DNA of 24,770 nucleotides from JBLRWS01 sp047921075 (GCA_047921075.1 JBLRWS010000038.1:1-24770), one strand, 5' to 3'. Positions 7,579 to 15,844 are shown, counted from the stretch's first letter. The notes: a model not told the origin generated them from the sequence alone. Made by a program: numbers and translations.

Positions 7579-8394
7579 ATGGCTAAACGACCTGTCGATA
7601 TTGTGGTGCTCTCTGACGTGCACCTTGGAACCGTGGGTTGCCACGCCCTCGAGCTGTTGCAATATCTCAATTCTATCGAACCGAAGATCATTATTCTAAA
7701 TGGTGATTTTGTCGATGTCTGGAATTTCAGAAAATACTATTGGCCGGAATCGCATATGATGGTGCTGCGTACCCTGCTCACCAGAATGACCAACGGTACC
7801 GATATCTACTATCTCACCGGCAATCACGATGAGGTACTTCGTAAAGTGTCGAGCCTGCAGCTTGGCCCGCTGTTCATCCGCGATAAGCTGGTACTGAATT
7901 TGAAAGGTGAAAAAGTGTGGATTTTTCACGGTGATATTTTTGACATCTCCATGAAACATGCCAAGTGGATTGCCAAAATCGGCGGGCGCGGTTACGACCT
8001 GCTGATTCTTCTCAATCGGCTGATTAATTGGTTCTCCATCAAAATGGGTAAAGGGAAACTCTCCATCTCCAAGAAGATCAAAGAGAGCGTTAAAAAAGCG
8101 GTGCAGTTCATCGACAATTTCGAGAACACCGCCATTGAACTGGCCATTGATCAGGGATACGACTACGTGGTGTGCGGCCACATCCACCAACCAAAAATAC
8201 GGGGTTACGAGAATGAAAAAGGCTCGGTGATTTACATGAATTCCGGCGACTGGATTGAGAATCTTACAGCCCTGGAGTACAACGGCGAAGAGTGGTCGAT
8301 GTACCGCTACCGCGAAAGTGAGTTCATCGAACAGGAGCGGATCGAGAAGCTCGTGAACCTGAGAAACCGCAACAACGAGATGGTGATCGGATGA
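7579..8394 (+). CDS. LpxH-like metallophosphoesterase
   Basis: A 271-residue calcineurin-like phosphoesterase close to UDP-2,3-diacylglucosamine pyrophosphatases. LpxH cuts UDP-diacylglucosamine to lipid X and UMP at the inner membrane during lipid A synthesis. Metal-binding motifs are complete and in order: SDVHLG (12-17, Asp13 and His15), GDFVDVW (42-48, Asp43), GNHDE (81-85, Asn82 and His83), FHGD (116-119, His117) and CGHIHQP (199-205, His201 and His203). A basic, hydrophobic stretch (about 125-175) matches the membrane-facing cap of LpxH. Bacteroidota carry several LpxH paralogues, so this may act on another nucleotide-linked or phospho-lipid. The stop overlaps the start of the next glycosyltransferase by ATGA, implying coupled translation and a shared glycolipid pathway. 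No lipid A genes are nearby. Confidence 0.82.
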   Translation: MAKRPVDIVVLSDVHLGTVGCHALELLQYLNSIEPKIIILNGDFVDVWNFRKYYWPESHMMVLRTLLTRMTNGTDIYYLTGNHDEVLRKVSSLQLGPLFIRDKLVLNLKGEKVWIFHGDIFDISMKHAKWIAKIGGRGYDLLILLNRLINWFSIKMGKGKLSISKKIKESVKKAVQFIDNFENTAIELAIDQGYDYVVCGHIHQPKIRGYENEKGSVIYMNSGDWIENLTALEYNGEEWSMYRYRESEFIEQERIEKLVNLRNRNNEMVIG

Positions 8395-9392
8395 GAGTTT
8401 TATATGGCATTCAGGGAACCGGTCACGGGCATATCAGCCGGGCGCGGGAAATTTTGCCGGTACTTTCGAACCATGCCGAAGTAGATGTGCTTGTAAGCGG
8501 ATACAACTGCACGATGAATCTCGAAGATGTGGATGTAACGTATCGCCGTGGCATCAGCCTTGCGTACGATTCCAACGGCGGTGTATCGATGCTGCAAACG
8601 GCGTTTAAGCTCAACCCCATCCGCTTTTTGAACGATGTGCGTACACTATCTATCGATCGTTACGACCTGATTATCTCCGACTATGAGCCCATTACGGCCT
8701 GGGCGGCCGCTTCCACAGGGCGACACTGCGTGGGGCTGAGCCATCAGGCCGCGTTTCTGTCGGAAAAGAGCCCGCGGCCGGCACAGCGATCCCTGTTTGC
8801 GGAGAATATTCTGCGCCGCTTTGCACCATCCGCCGAAGCGGTGGGATTTCATTTCAAGCGATACGATTCTTTTATTGAACCGCCCATCATCCGCTCTCAG
8901 ATTCGCGAACTGAAACCGGTAACCGGGTCCCACATTACAGTGTACCTGCCCGCTTTTGACCATGAAACGCTGGCAGCCATTTTCCGGCGCTGCCGCGAGG
9001 TAGAGTGGCACGTATTTTCACCGCTCTGTCGTCAGCCTTATACCAAAGGGAACGTAACGGTTCGGCCGGTCGGCAATCTTCCATTTCTTGAAAGCCTGGA
9101 GGCCTCATTGGGTGTGCTTACCAGTGCCGGCTTTGAGACGTGTGCCGAAAGCATGTATCTGGGCAAAAAATTGATGGTTGTTCCCATCAAAAATCAATAT
9201 GAGCAGCTCTGCAATGCAGCTGCACTCCGGCAGATGGGGGTTCCCGTGGCAACCGAACTTGGTGAATCATTTTTCAAAACGATTCAGCACTGGCTAAATA
9301 ACACGAAACCGGTTCTACTCCACGATATTGCCGACGCGGAATCCATCACACAGACGTTGCTGCAAAAAAGCGGGGATTTGGTTCACGCCTGA
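8391..9392 (+). CDS. Glycosyltransferase, MJ1255/GT28-like
   Basis: A 333-residue GT-B glycosyltransferase resembling the uncharacterised MJ1255-type family and MurG-like GT28 enzymes. The N-terminal glycine loop is YGIQGTGHGHISRA (5-18), typical of the acceptor-side Rossmann domain. The nucleotide-sugar side shows TSAGFETCAESMYLGKK (244-260) followed by VPIKNQYEQ (264-272), the usual donor-binding pattern. There is no transmembrane segment or signal, so it is cytosolic or peripheral. Its ATG overlaps the stop of the LpxH-like gene by four bases, so the two products probably act on one lipid or lipid-linked sugar. Donor and acceptor cannot be deduced. The gene runs tail to tail into the DinB-like gene with a 10-base gap. 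Confidence 0.8.
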   Translation: MRVLYGIQGTGHGHISRAREILPVLSNHAEVDVLVSGYNCTMNLEDVDVTYRRGISLAYDSNGGVSMLQTAFKLNPIRFLNDVRTLSIDRYDLIISDYEPITAWAAASTGRHCVGLSHQAAFLSEKSPRPAQRSLFAENILRRFAPSAEAVGFHFKRYDSFIEPPIIRSQIRELKPVTGSHITVYLPAFDHETLAAIFRRCREVEWHVFSPLCRQPYTKGNVTVRPVGNLPFLESLEASLGVLTSAGFETCAESMYLGKKLMVVPIKNQYEQLCNAAALRQMGVPVATELGESFFKTIQHWLNNTKPVLLHDIADAESITQTLLQKSGDLVHA

Positions 9393-9402
9393 TCGCACTC
9401 TC

Positions 9403-9948
9403 TTACTGCCCGAATCCGATTTTGTATTTCTCGCGAAGCGTTTGCAGGTGATGCTGCTCATGTCCGGCAATCACAAAACCGATGGCCCTAACGCTTAGCA
9501 TTCGCCCGTTGATGGTGCCTTTTCTCAGAAGGGCTTCGGCCGGCAGCGAGGAGTAGAGTGCGATGGTGGCCTCCCGCTCTGCAATAAACTGATTGAGCAG
9601 CTGTGGCGGTGTCTGCTCATCGTACTTTGCATTCTGTTGATAGAGATCGTGGTCGTAGTCGGGCATCGCCATCGGGCCGCCCCGTGCAAAGGAGAATGCC
9701 CGGTTGCGCATAATCCGCTCGGTATCGATCACATGGCCCGCCACCTCAGCCACGCACCATTTTTCCGTCTCATAGCGAACTGCAAGATCATCCGGTGTAA
9801 TGGCGCACAGAAACTGCGACGTTGTGTCGAGCTGTTTGCTCAAAATTGACCGAAGGTTCCCAGACGGGTAACGTTCGGCATATCGGGTGTACACAGAGTC
9901 GTACTCTTCCGGGGGAATTGGTGCAGTAAGCAGTGCGGTTTGATCCAT
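9403..9948 (-). CDS. DinB-like four-helix metalloprotein
   Basis: A 181-residue DinB/YfiT-superfamily protein, a four-helix bundle that usually binds a divalent metal with three histidines. Candidate ligands are His72 in VAGHVIDTERI and the pair His163 and His167 in AGHEQHHL, matching the family H...H-x3-H pattern. Family members include thiol-dependent transferases such as bacillithiol transferases and many proteins of unknown function; none of them is the DNA polymerase also called DinB. No signal peptide is seen. It lies 73 bases behind the M16 peptidase pair, but a strong terminator separates them, so it should have its own promoter. Confidence 0.82.
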   Translation of the reverse strand: MDQTALLTAPIPPEEYDSVYTRYAERYPSGNLRSILSKQLDTTSQFLCAITPDDLAVRYETEKWCVAEVAGHVIDTERIMRNRAFSFARGGPMAMPDYDHDLYQQNAKYDEQTPPQLLNQFIAEREATIALYSSLPAEALLRKGTINGRMLSVRAIGFVIAGHEQHHLQTLREKYKIGFGQ

Positions 9949-9972
9949 GCCAAAAGGTATAGAAACACAAAA

Positions 9973-9990
9973 GGCCGCACAACTGCGGCC
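9973..9990 (-). terminator. Intrinsic terminator of the M16 peptidase operon
   Basis: GGCCGCA-CAAC-TGCGGCC is a perfect 7-bp GC-rich stem with a 4-base loop. On the minus strand it is followed by TTTTGTGTTT, and it begins about 30 bases after the M16 stop codon. On the plus strand it is followed by CTTTGGTTTT, so weak two-way action is possible. Confidence 0.75.
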
Positions 9991-10021
9991 CTTTGGTTTT
10001 ACTTGTAAAAAAAGCGGGGGT

Positions 10022-12094
10022 CTATTCCACCGAGTGTGTTTCGATCAACACTTCGGCTTGTTGGTTGCCATCCACTATACTCAGTAGACGATACGGCACT
10101 GCCACGCCATCTTCCGTTTTCCAATCTTCGTAGAGATAGGTCACGGTCACCTGTCCGCCCATTTGTGGTGCAAATTGGCGGAATTCCATTTTCACCGGCA
10201 GGCCGGTATCGGGGTTGATGTAAAAGTTCAGGTTTTTCTCGCCACTGAGACGTAGATGAGCGGTCTGCTCTCCGTCAACTTCAACCATTCCTATAAATTC
10301 CGGAGTGTACGTGTCACGGTGGAGTAATATATTCAGATAGTGTGTTGCATACTCTTCGGTCTGCTGCTGAATCTGCATCGGCTGAAGGGGGATTTCCTGA
10401 TCACCGAGTCGCAGCACCCCTTCACTGCCTTTGATGTCGAACGTGAGATTGCCCTGCGGGGTGTCGCGCATTTCGATATGGTAAGCTTTTTCACGAAAGT
10501 CTATACGCTCGTTTCGTTTCAGGCTCATGGCGCCCATCGGGGTGTCCAGATTGACTACTCCCTCTTGTACGAAGAGTCCGTCAAACGTTCCTCCATCCAT
10601 TACCGCTTCGCTTAACCGGTTCAGCCACTCGGCGCCGGCAGCGGCATCACCCGCTCCCGTAACTTCATCATCCTGCGGCTCAGGAATGGTTATGTCGATC
10701 TCGTTCACATCGCCATATTTGGCCAGCTGATCGCCCAGCTCATTGCTGTTGCCCACCACCAGTATCTGAAGCGCATCGGGGCGCAGATAGCGCTGCGCTA
10801 CCTCCTGCACATCGTCCGGTGTCACCTCTCTGATCTCTTCTACAAGCCGATCGAAGGAGTCGGGGTCGAGCCCGGCGTATTCATATCCGAGGCGCTGGTT
10901 CAATATACCGGCGCGGCTTACATACCGAAATACCAGCGAGTTCAAAAACTGATCTTTGGTCTGTGCCAGCTCTTCGTCTGATACCGGCTCATCCTGCAGC
11001 CGCCCAATCTCGCTGATGATCGAATCGATAGCATCGGCTGTGGTTTCGCTCTGCGTCATGACGCCGGCTGTAAACGTGCCGGGGTAGAAGTTGTTACTGC
11101 CGTACGATCCAAATACCGCATAAGCGAGCCCCTGGCGGGTACGCACTTCCTGAAACAGGCGGCTCGAAAAACCGCCGCTCAACAGCTGATTCATCACCTG
11201 AAGTTTGGCGTAATCGGGATTGTCCCGAAGGCCACCAACGTGGCCCAGGAGCACGTAGCTCTGGTTCACATCCTGCTTGTCGATAAAATTGATACCGCTT
11301 TGAAACTCATAATTTACCTCAGGAAGGTCCAGCTCAATCGGTTCGCCGGCTTCGATCTGGCCAAATGCCCGTTCCAGCACTGGGCGGATCTCTGCGACTG
11401 TAAAATCGCCAACCACGCCTACCATCATATTACTGCCCACAAAAGAGCGGTTGTGAAAATCGATCATATCCTCACGGGTAATATTGTCGATGGTGGCGTA
11501 TTCTGTAAGCCGTCCGTACACGGACTCTTCGCCATAAATCAGACGGCGAAATTCGCGGTTTGCGATGGATCCCTGATCGTCATTTCGCCGAGCAATACCG
11601 GTTTTTCGCTGTGTTTTGGTAAGGTCGATGCGATCTTCGGGAAAAGCGGGATTGGTAATCACATCGATAAACACATCCAGCAGCTCGTCGAAGTCCTCCT
11701 TCAGCACGTTCATGCTGGCGGAGCCCGAAGTAAGGCCGATGCCGGCTTCAATACGAGCGGCACGGTTTTCGAGCAATTCGTTGAGCTCTTCTTCCGGGTA
11801 GTTAACCGACCCGCCGGTGCGCATTACATTTCCGGTCATGGAGGCGAGCCCGGTCTTCTCGTTCGATACCAGAAATGAACCGGTGCGAACAGTCAGACTG
11901 AGATTGATGACCGGCAGTTCATCATCTTCTACCAGAAAGAATTGCACTCCATTTGGCAGGGTGAACGTTGCAATGTCCGGAATATCAAAATTATTAATCT
12001 CCGGGAATTCAATTTCGTCCCACGTTTTTTGGGCTGTGGCAACCTGAACGGCTACAAGTAAAAGCAGTGTAAATAGTATTAAACGTTTCTTCAT
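10022..12094 (-). CDS. Exported M16 peptidase-like subunit lacking the zinc motif, with C-terminal extra domain
   Basis: A 690-residue exported protein. MKKRLILFTLLLLVAVQVA ending at ATAQ is a clear signal peptide. Two M16 domains follow (about 40-240 and 255-480). The HxxEH zinc motif is missing: by alignment with the upstream partner the three ligand or catalytic positions are Ser85, Gly88 and Asn89. The RTRQGLAYAVFGSYG segment (319-333), which helps bind substrate in the non-catalytic half of M16B pairs, is kept. Residues about 500-690 form an extra, beta-rich domain resembling the lipoprotein-sorting-like tail of some zinc proteases. It probably pairs with the catalytic subunit encoded 10 bases upstream, as in heterodimeric bacterial M16B peptidases. 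I start at ATG 12094 because the signal peptide begins there; the frame is open to 12130, overlapping the upstream gene. Confidence 0.85.
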   Translation of the reverse strand: MKKRLILFTLLLLVAVQVATAQKTWDEIEFPEINNFDIPDIATFTLPNGVQFFLVEDDELPVINLSLTVRTGSFLVSNEKTGLASMTGNVMRTGGSVNYPEEELNELLENRAARIEAGIGLTSGSASMNVLKEDFDELLDVFIDVITNPAFPEDRIDLTKTQRKTGIARRNDDQGSIANREFRRLIYGEESVYGRLTEYATIDNITREDMIDFHNRSFVGSNMMVGVVGDFTVAEIRPVLERAFGQIEAGEPIELDLPEVNYEFQSGINFIDKQDVNQSYVLLGHVGGLRDNPDYAKLQVMNQLLSGGFSSRLFQEVRTRQGLAYAVFGSYGSNNFYPGTFTAGVMTQSETTADAIDSIISEIGRLQDEPVSDEELAQTKDQFLNSLVFRYVSRAGILNQRLGYEYAGLDPDSFDRLVEEIREVTPDDVQEVAQRYLRPDALQILVVGNSNELGDQLAKYGDVNEIDITIPEPQDDEVTGAGDAAAGAEWLNRLSEAVMDGGTFDGLFVQEGVVNLDTPMGAMSLKRNERIDFREKAYHIEMRDTPQGNLTFDIKGSEGVLRLGDQEIPLQPMQIQQQTEEYATHYLNILLHRDTYTPEFIGMVEVDGEQTAHLRLSGEKNLNFYINPDTGLPVKMEFRQFAPQMGGQVTVTYLYEDWKTEDGVAVPYRLLSIVDGNQQAEVLIETHSVE

Positions 12095-12104
12095 GATGTC
12101 TCCG

Positions 12105-13640
12105 TTACTCATTGTCGTTTCGTTGGGCAACGTCTTCCCGTTGCTCGCGGTTTTGAATCATACCAACCGTTCGGCGGTCTTTTACCAGATACTCATTGGC
12201 CACGCGCTGGAGGTCATCGAGGGTTACATTTTGAAGATCTTCGAGAAGTGTAAACGCTTTTCGCCAGTCGCCCCGCTGCGCATGAGACTGCGCAAATGAG
12301 AGAGCCAGCCCCTGATTGTTGTTGAGGCTCCGGATCTGATTGGCACGGGCGTTGGTGAGTGCCCGATCAAGTTCCTGCTGCGTAATGGCACCATCTTTTA
12401 CCAAGTCGATCTCCTCTTCGATCATCGCTTCGATTTCATCAAGCGGAATACCCCGGTTCGGCACCGCAAAGGTTAGGAACATGGACTGATACTTGGTACC
12501 GGGAAAGCCACTGAATGCAGAAACCTGAAGGGCAACCTGCTCCTCATCAACCAGGCGACGGTAGAGGCGAGATGTTCGGCCTTCCGATATAATGGAACCC
12601 AGCAGCGAGAGCGGTGCAAAATCGGGATGGTTTTGATCGACAATGTGATACCCTGCAATGAAGAACGGTTGTGAATCATCCTCGATGATAAAGCGACGTT
12701 CGCCCCGCTGTTCCGGCTCCTGCACCATCAGCGTGGGTGCTTCAGGGCCTCGCGGCATATCACTAAAATAGAGTTCTGCAAGCTCGCGCATGTGAGCGGG
12801 ATCTACATCACCGGCAATCGCTACCGTTAAGTTCGAGGGGCTGTAGAACTGACGGAAGAACCGTTCGGCATCGCGAATGGTGGTAGCCGTAATATCTGAT
12901 GGCCAGCCGATAACCGGGTTGCCATAGGGGTGGGCAGAGTAGGCAACCGACAAAAACTCTTCGATCAGGCGGCCGATCGGATTCGAGTCGGTGCGCATGC
13001 GTCGCTCTTCGAACACCACATCCTTCTCTTCGTAAAACTCGCGGAATACCGGATTTTTAAACCGATCGGACTCAAGACTAAACCACAGTTCTGCCCGGTT
13101 TTGCGGAAGGCTGTAGAAGTAGCCGGTGGCGTCAGCGCTTGTAAACGCATTTAAGCCGGTTCCGCCGTTTTGTTCAATAATTTGGGTAAACTCGTTGCCA
13201 ACTACATATTGCTTGGCTCGCTCCTGCGCATCTTCAAACCGCTCCCAAAGCTGCGCCATGCGCTGTTCGTTTGGATTCGGGCTGTGCTTCTCTTCGAGCC
13301 ATCGGAGGTAGTGGTTGTCCATCTCTCGAATCACACGAATTTCGCTCTCGTAATCGGTGGTTCCAATGGTTTTGGTTCCTTTAAACACCATGTGCTCAAA
13401 GATGTGCGCAATTCCGGTATTGCCTACCGGTTCGTTGGCCGACCCAACATCGGCAAACGTTACAAACGAGGCTACCGGAGCAACCGGGCGCTCGATGATG
13501 ATGAAATGAAGGCCGTTATCGAGTGTAAATTCGGTAACGCGCTCCTCAAACGACTCCAGATTTTGTGCCTGTACAAATGCGGGCATTAACCATAGTACTG
13601 CCAACAAAGCATACAGAGGCTTTTTTATAGGTCTTCTCAT
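12105..13640 (-). CDS. Exported M16 zinc peptidase, catalytic subunit
   Basis: A 511-residue exported metallopeptidase. The N-terminus (KKPLYALLAVLWLMPAFVQAQ region, 6-26) is a signal peptide, so it acts in the periplasm or outside the cell. The inverted zinc motif is HIFEH (79-83) in NTGIAHIFEHMVFKGT, with Glu82 catalytic; the third ligand should be a glutamate in FEERRM (210-215). A charged insert of about 65 residues lies between the zinc motif and GGTGLNAFTSAD (159-170), a layout common in bacterial YMXG-type M16 proteins. A second M16 domain completes the protein. The inactive partner starts 10 bases downstream, so the two are made in equal amounts as a probable alpha/beta pair. Substrates are likely unfolded or small peptides, which is family knowledge and not shown here. 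Confidence 0.9.
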   Translation of the reverse strand: MRRPIKKPLYALLAVLWLMPAFVQAQNLESFEERVTEFTLDNGLHFIIIERPVAPVASFVTFADVGSANEPVGNTGIAHIFEHMVFKGTKTIGTTDYESEIRVIREMDNHYLRWLEEKHSPNPNEQRMAQLWERFEDAQERAKQYVVGNEFTQIIEQNGGTGLNAFTSADATGYFYSLPQNRAELWFSLESDRFKNPVFREFYEEKDVVFEERRMRTDSNPIGRLIEEFLSVAYSAHPYGNPVIGWPSDITATTIRDAERFFRQFYSPSNLTVAIAGDVDPAHMRELAELYFSDMPRGPEAPTLMVQEPEQRGERRFIIEDDSQPFFIAGYHIVDQNHPDFAPLSLLGSIISEGRTSRLYRRLVDEEQVALQVSAFSGFPGTKYQSMFLTFAVPNRGIPLDEIEAMIEEEIDLVKDGAITQQELDRALTNARANQIRSLNNNQGLALSFAQSHAQRGDWRKAFTLLEDLQNVTLDDLQRVANEYLVKDRRTVGMIQNREQREDVAQRNDNE

Positions 13641-13836
13641 AGTACGTGACTGTTTTGGTGAAAGGGTAGGATCGATTCGATGAATATCGCTACGTAATGG
13701 TAATAAAAAAGATTCAAAAAAAAATGGATTTGCCTCACGATCTCTTTAAAAGAAATAGTGAATGACGGCAGTAATATGAGTTTTGTGTGACACTTCACCG
13801 TACGGGATTTTCTATTTTGGAAATAAAAAGGTCTCT

Positions 13837-14100
13837 ATGCATTCAGCACTCTCTCAACAGATATTTACCGGATGGACGATACGCCGATGGATCATACTCC
13901 TGTTCGGCTTCGCACTATCCTATAGCTGGTTTTTTGATGGCGGGCCAATAACGGGCCTAATGGCGATTTATGTTTTGTATCAGGCTCTTTTAGGAACGGG
14001 ATGCCTGGTGGGCCGTTGCCCGGTACCGTATGATGAAAATCAGCCACCGTCAGCCGAAAAGCATGAGCTCGAAGGGGCGCGTGTTCGCTCAACCCCTTAA
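13837..14100 (+). CDS. Small membrane protein with two cysteines (possibly DUF2892-like)
   Basis: An 87-residue protein with two hydrophobic segments, about 16-33 (RRWIILLFGFALSYSWFF) and 37-54, then GTGCLVGRCPV carrying Cys56 and Cys61, and a hydrophilic tail of about 25 residues. The hydrophobic hairpin followed by cysteines recalls small DUF2892-like membrane proteins often found near rhodaneses and sulfur-handling oxidoreductases, but the match is loose. I start at ATG 13837 because it leads directly into the first membrane segment; a longer frame exists from 13783. Its stop codon TAA overlaps the stop of the opposing oxidoreductase gene in the same TTAA. Function unknown. Confidence 0.65.
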   Translation: MHSALSQQIFTGWTIRRWIILLFGFALSYSWFFDGGPITGLMAIYVLYQALLGTGCLVGRCPVPYDENQPPSAEKHELEGARVRSTP

Positions 14101-15218
14101 CCGGCTTTTCGTGATCGCTTCCAGCCATCTTTAAACAGCTGCCAGTCGCTGCGTCGGTGTTCCGGAACGCGATTGTATTTTTCCAGCCAGCGGCTGTCGA
14201 GAATGTACTTTAGCACCGCAAAAAATCGACCGCTAAACACCTTGTTCCCAATCACATAGTGGGCGTACTCGGGGCCGTCCGACAAAATCAACGGCTGCGT
14301 GAGGTACGGTTTGTAGGCTTCAGCCGGCAACTCATCAAACAACAACGCGGCTATGTTTTGCCGTAAGGTTACACCCTGCTTTACCGCATGCACACCGATC
14401 TGTGTATGCGCCTGTCCATCCACATTGGCTGCATCACCGGCTGCAAAAATAGCGGGGTGCCCTTGCACCCTCAGATATGCATCTGTAAGAATCCGTCCCG
14501 TTTCATCGGTCTCGAATGGATGGTTGATATGGTTCGTTGCCGGGCGGTTTCCCGTTGCAAGAATGGTATAGGTATGAGCGGCTACATCGCGCTCCTCAAC
14601 CGGGGCAGACGTGTGCACCTGAACGCCCCGTTTCTTCAGCGCCTCTGCTGCCCGCACTGCTAACGTTGAGGGAAAGCCGGGTAGAAGTCGCTCTCCGGCC
14701 TCCATCAGCGTGATGGAAAGGGAGAGCTCATCCATTCGGTTCGAAAGATTGAGTGCCAGCTCGGTACCGGCCGCGCCGCCGCCGGCTATAAGAAGCGAAT
14801 CCGCTTTTTTTCCCAGCAGCATTTCTTTCAGATCGAGCAATGCCGACATCGGCTTCACGGGCATAACCGCTGATGCATTGACGATTGGCTCCGTTTCAAC
14901 ACCCACATCCACAAGCAGAGCGTTGAAGGGAATCTGCTGACCCCTTTCGGTTTGGATGCGTGCAGATTGTGCATCAATTTCAACCACCCGATCCTGAATG
15001 AAGGCTACATCGTACCTGCTGCACAACTGCTCCAGATCTACGGCTGTCTGTTCCCAATCGTAAAAGCCGGCCATGTACTGTGGCAGGGCACCCGAATAGA
15101 CGAGATAAGGATTTGGGTTCACCAGCATAATTTCAACGCCCCGCTCCTTCCACCTGTTCCCCATCTTTAGCAGCGGCAGTGCCGAGTGGCCACCTCCCAC
15201 AATGAGCAGTTGTTTCAT
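14097..15218 (-). CDS. FAD/NAD(P)-dependent oxidoreductase, SelD-N-terminus/NDH-2-like
   Basis: A 373-residue two-dinucleotide-fold flavoprotein. GGGHSA (8-13) binds FAD, GGGAAG (146-151) binds NAD(P)H, and FAAGDAAN (258-265) is the second FAD contact. VNPNPYLVYSGALPQYMAG (33-51) strongly resembles the family fused to the N-terminus of SelD in some bacteria and related to type II NADH dehydrogenases. Only one cysteine (Cys66) is present, so the disulfide chemistry of sulfide:quinone reductases or glutathione-reductase relatives is excluded. No SelD domain is attached. The C-terminal basic helix (350-373) could touch the membrane. ATG 15218 is chosen because GGGHSA follows at once; the longer frame begins inside a perfect -7 element. 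It is divergent from an exported rhodanese and converges on the small membrane protein. Confidence 0.82.
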   Translation of the reverse strand: MKQLLIVGGGHSALPLLKMGNRWKERGVEIMLVNPNPYLVYSGALPQYMAGFYDWEQTAVDLEQLCSRYDVAFIQDRVVEIDAQSARIQTERGQQIPFNALLVDVGVETEPIVNASAVMPVKPMSALLDLKEMLLGKKADSLLIAGGGAAGTELALNLSNRMDELSLSITLMEAGERLLPGFPSTLAVRAAEALKKRGVQVHTSAPVEERDVAAHTYTILATGNRPATNHINHPFETDETGRILTDAYLRVQGHPAIFAAGDAANVDGQAHTQIGVHAVKQGVTLRQNIAALLFDELPAEAYKPYLTQPLILSDGPEYAHYVIGNKVFSGRFFAVLKYILDSRWLEKYNRVPEHRRSDWQLFKDGWKRSRKAG

Positions 15219-15283
15219 CGTTTGCAGATTATTTGTTTCGTAGATTATCTGTGGCCGGGCTCGTTGCCTGAAGTAACCACGGG

Positions 15284-15291
15284 CAAACATA
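15284..15291 (-). promoter_or_regulatory. -7 promoter element of the FAD oxidoreductase gene
   Basis: TATGTTTG on the minus strand is an exact TAnnTTTG match, 65 bases before ATG 15218. A TTCTG about 21 bases upstream could be a weak -33 element. An in-frame ATG at 15290 overlaps this element and cannot be on the transcript, which supports the downstream start. Confidence 0.45.
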
Positions 15292-15324
15292 CCGAAACTT
15301 CTTTCGATTCGACAGAATATCCTT

Positions 15325-15359
15325 ACAATGTTAAATTGTCCGGATTGGCATGCAATCCG
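15325..15359. promoter_or_regulatory. Two adjacent dyads in the oxidoreductase/rhodanese divergent region
   Basis: ACAAT-GTTAA-ATTGT (15325-15339) and CGGATTG-GCATG-CAATCCG (15341-15359) are perfect inverted repeats one base apart. The second overlaps a TTG (15345-15347) that is 21 bases before TACGTTAT (15369-15376), a possible weak rhodanese promoter. The layout is what one expects of operators. The AT-rich dyad vaguely recalls MarR/OhrR-type sites but with different spacing. Confidence 0.45.
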
Positions 15360-15414
15360 TCACACTTGTACGTTATGGGGTAGCAAACAAATCCAATAAG
15401 GAATAACCAACAAA

Positions 15415-15837
15415 ATGGGTAGAAAAAACATCTTTATTCTTACGGCAATTTTGGCAACCTTAGCGGTCGGTTTTTCACTCTTTGTTTCGTTGGAGCCTGA
15501 TGACCAAGACCAACCTACAGCAACACAAACCAATAGTATGTCTGATTGGAAAAGCACCGTTGAATCCAACCCCGGCGTCATTATTGATGTACGCACCCGT
15601 GGCGAATTTGAACAAGGCCATCTTGCAGAAGCGGCTCATCAATATGATTTGCTTAGCGGCGAATTTCAGGAGATGATCGATTCGCTGGATCCCGATGAAA
15701 CCTATTACCTCTACTGCCGAACAGGAAACCGCAGCGGCCAGGCCGAGCAGATGTTACGCGAACGCGGATTTACCAACGTCCATAATATCGGCGGGTATGA
15801 GGAGCTGGTTGAAGCCGGATTTGAGTCGGCGCAGTAG
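15415..15837 (+). CDS. Membrane-anchored or exported rhodanese
   Basis: A 140-residue single-domain rhodanese. The N-terminal segment IFILTAILATLAVGFSLFV (6-24) is a signal anchor or signal peptide without a lipobox cysteine, so the domain faces the periplasm. The domain runs from about 44 to 140: VIIDVRTRGEFEQGHL (55-70) is the CH2A-like start, and YLYCRTGNRSGQAEQML (99-115) is the active-site loop with Cys101, which would carry a persulfide. NIGGYEELVEAG (124-135) is the typical end. Such proteins move sulfane sulfur or act as redox/persulfide sensors; the substrate is unknown. Two dyads lie upstream, suggesting controlled expression. The gene ends seven bases from the convergent UspA gene. 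Confidence 0.88.
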   Translation: MGRKNIFILTAILATLAVGFSLFVSLEPDDQDQPTATQTNSMSDWKSTVESNPGVIIDVRTRGEFEQGHLAEAAHQYDLLSGEFQEMIDSLDPDETYYLYCRTGNRSGQAEQMLRERGFTNVHNIGGYEELVEAGFESAQ

Positions 15838-15844
15838 AGCCACT

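Noticed and set aside
9403..9948. DNA polymerase IV because of the DinB name
   Set aside because: The protein is a 181-residue histidine-bearing four-helix bundle and has no polymerase motifs.
9952..9982. TTG-N20-TACCTTTT promoter for the dinB-like gene overlapping the terminator loop
   Set aside because: The -7 element ends only three bases before the ATG, so transcription would begin at or inside the start codon. A leaderless mRNA is possible, but the evidence is too thin.
11240..11878. 212-codon plus-strand frame inside the M16 gene
   Set aside because: Antisense shadow of a gene with clear signal peptide and domains.
14097..15218. Sulfide:quinone oxidoreductase
   Set aside because: Only one cysteine is present, so the required cysteine pair is missing; motifs fit the SelD-N-terminus/NDH-2-like family better.
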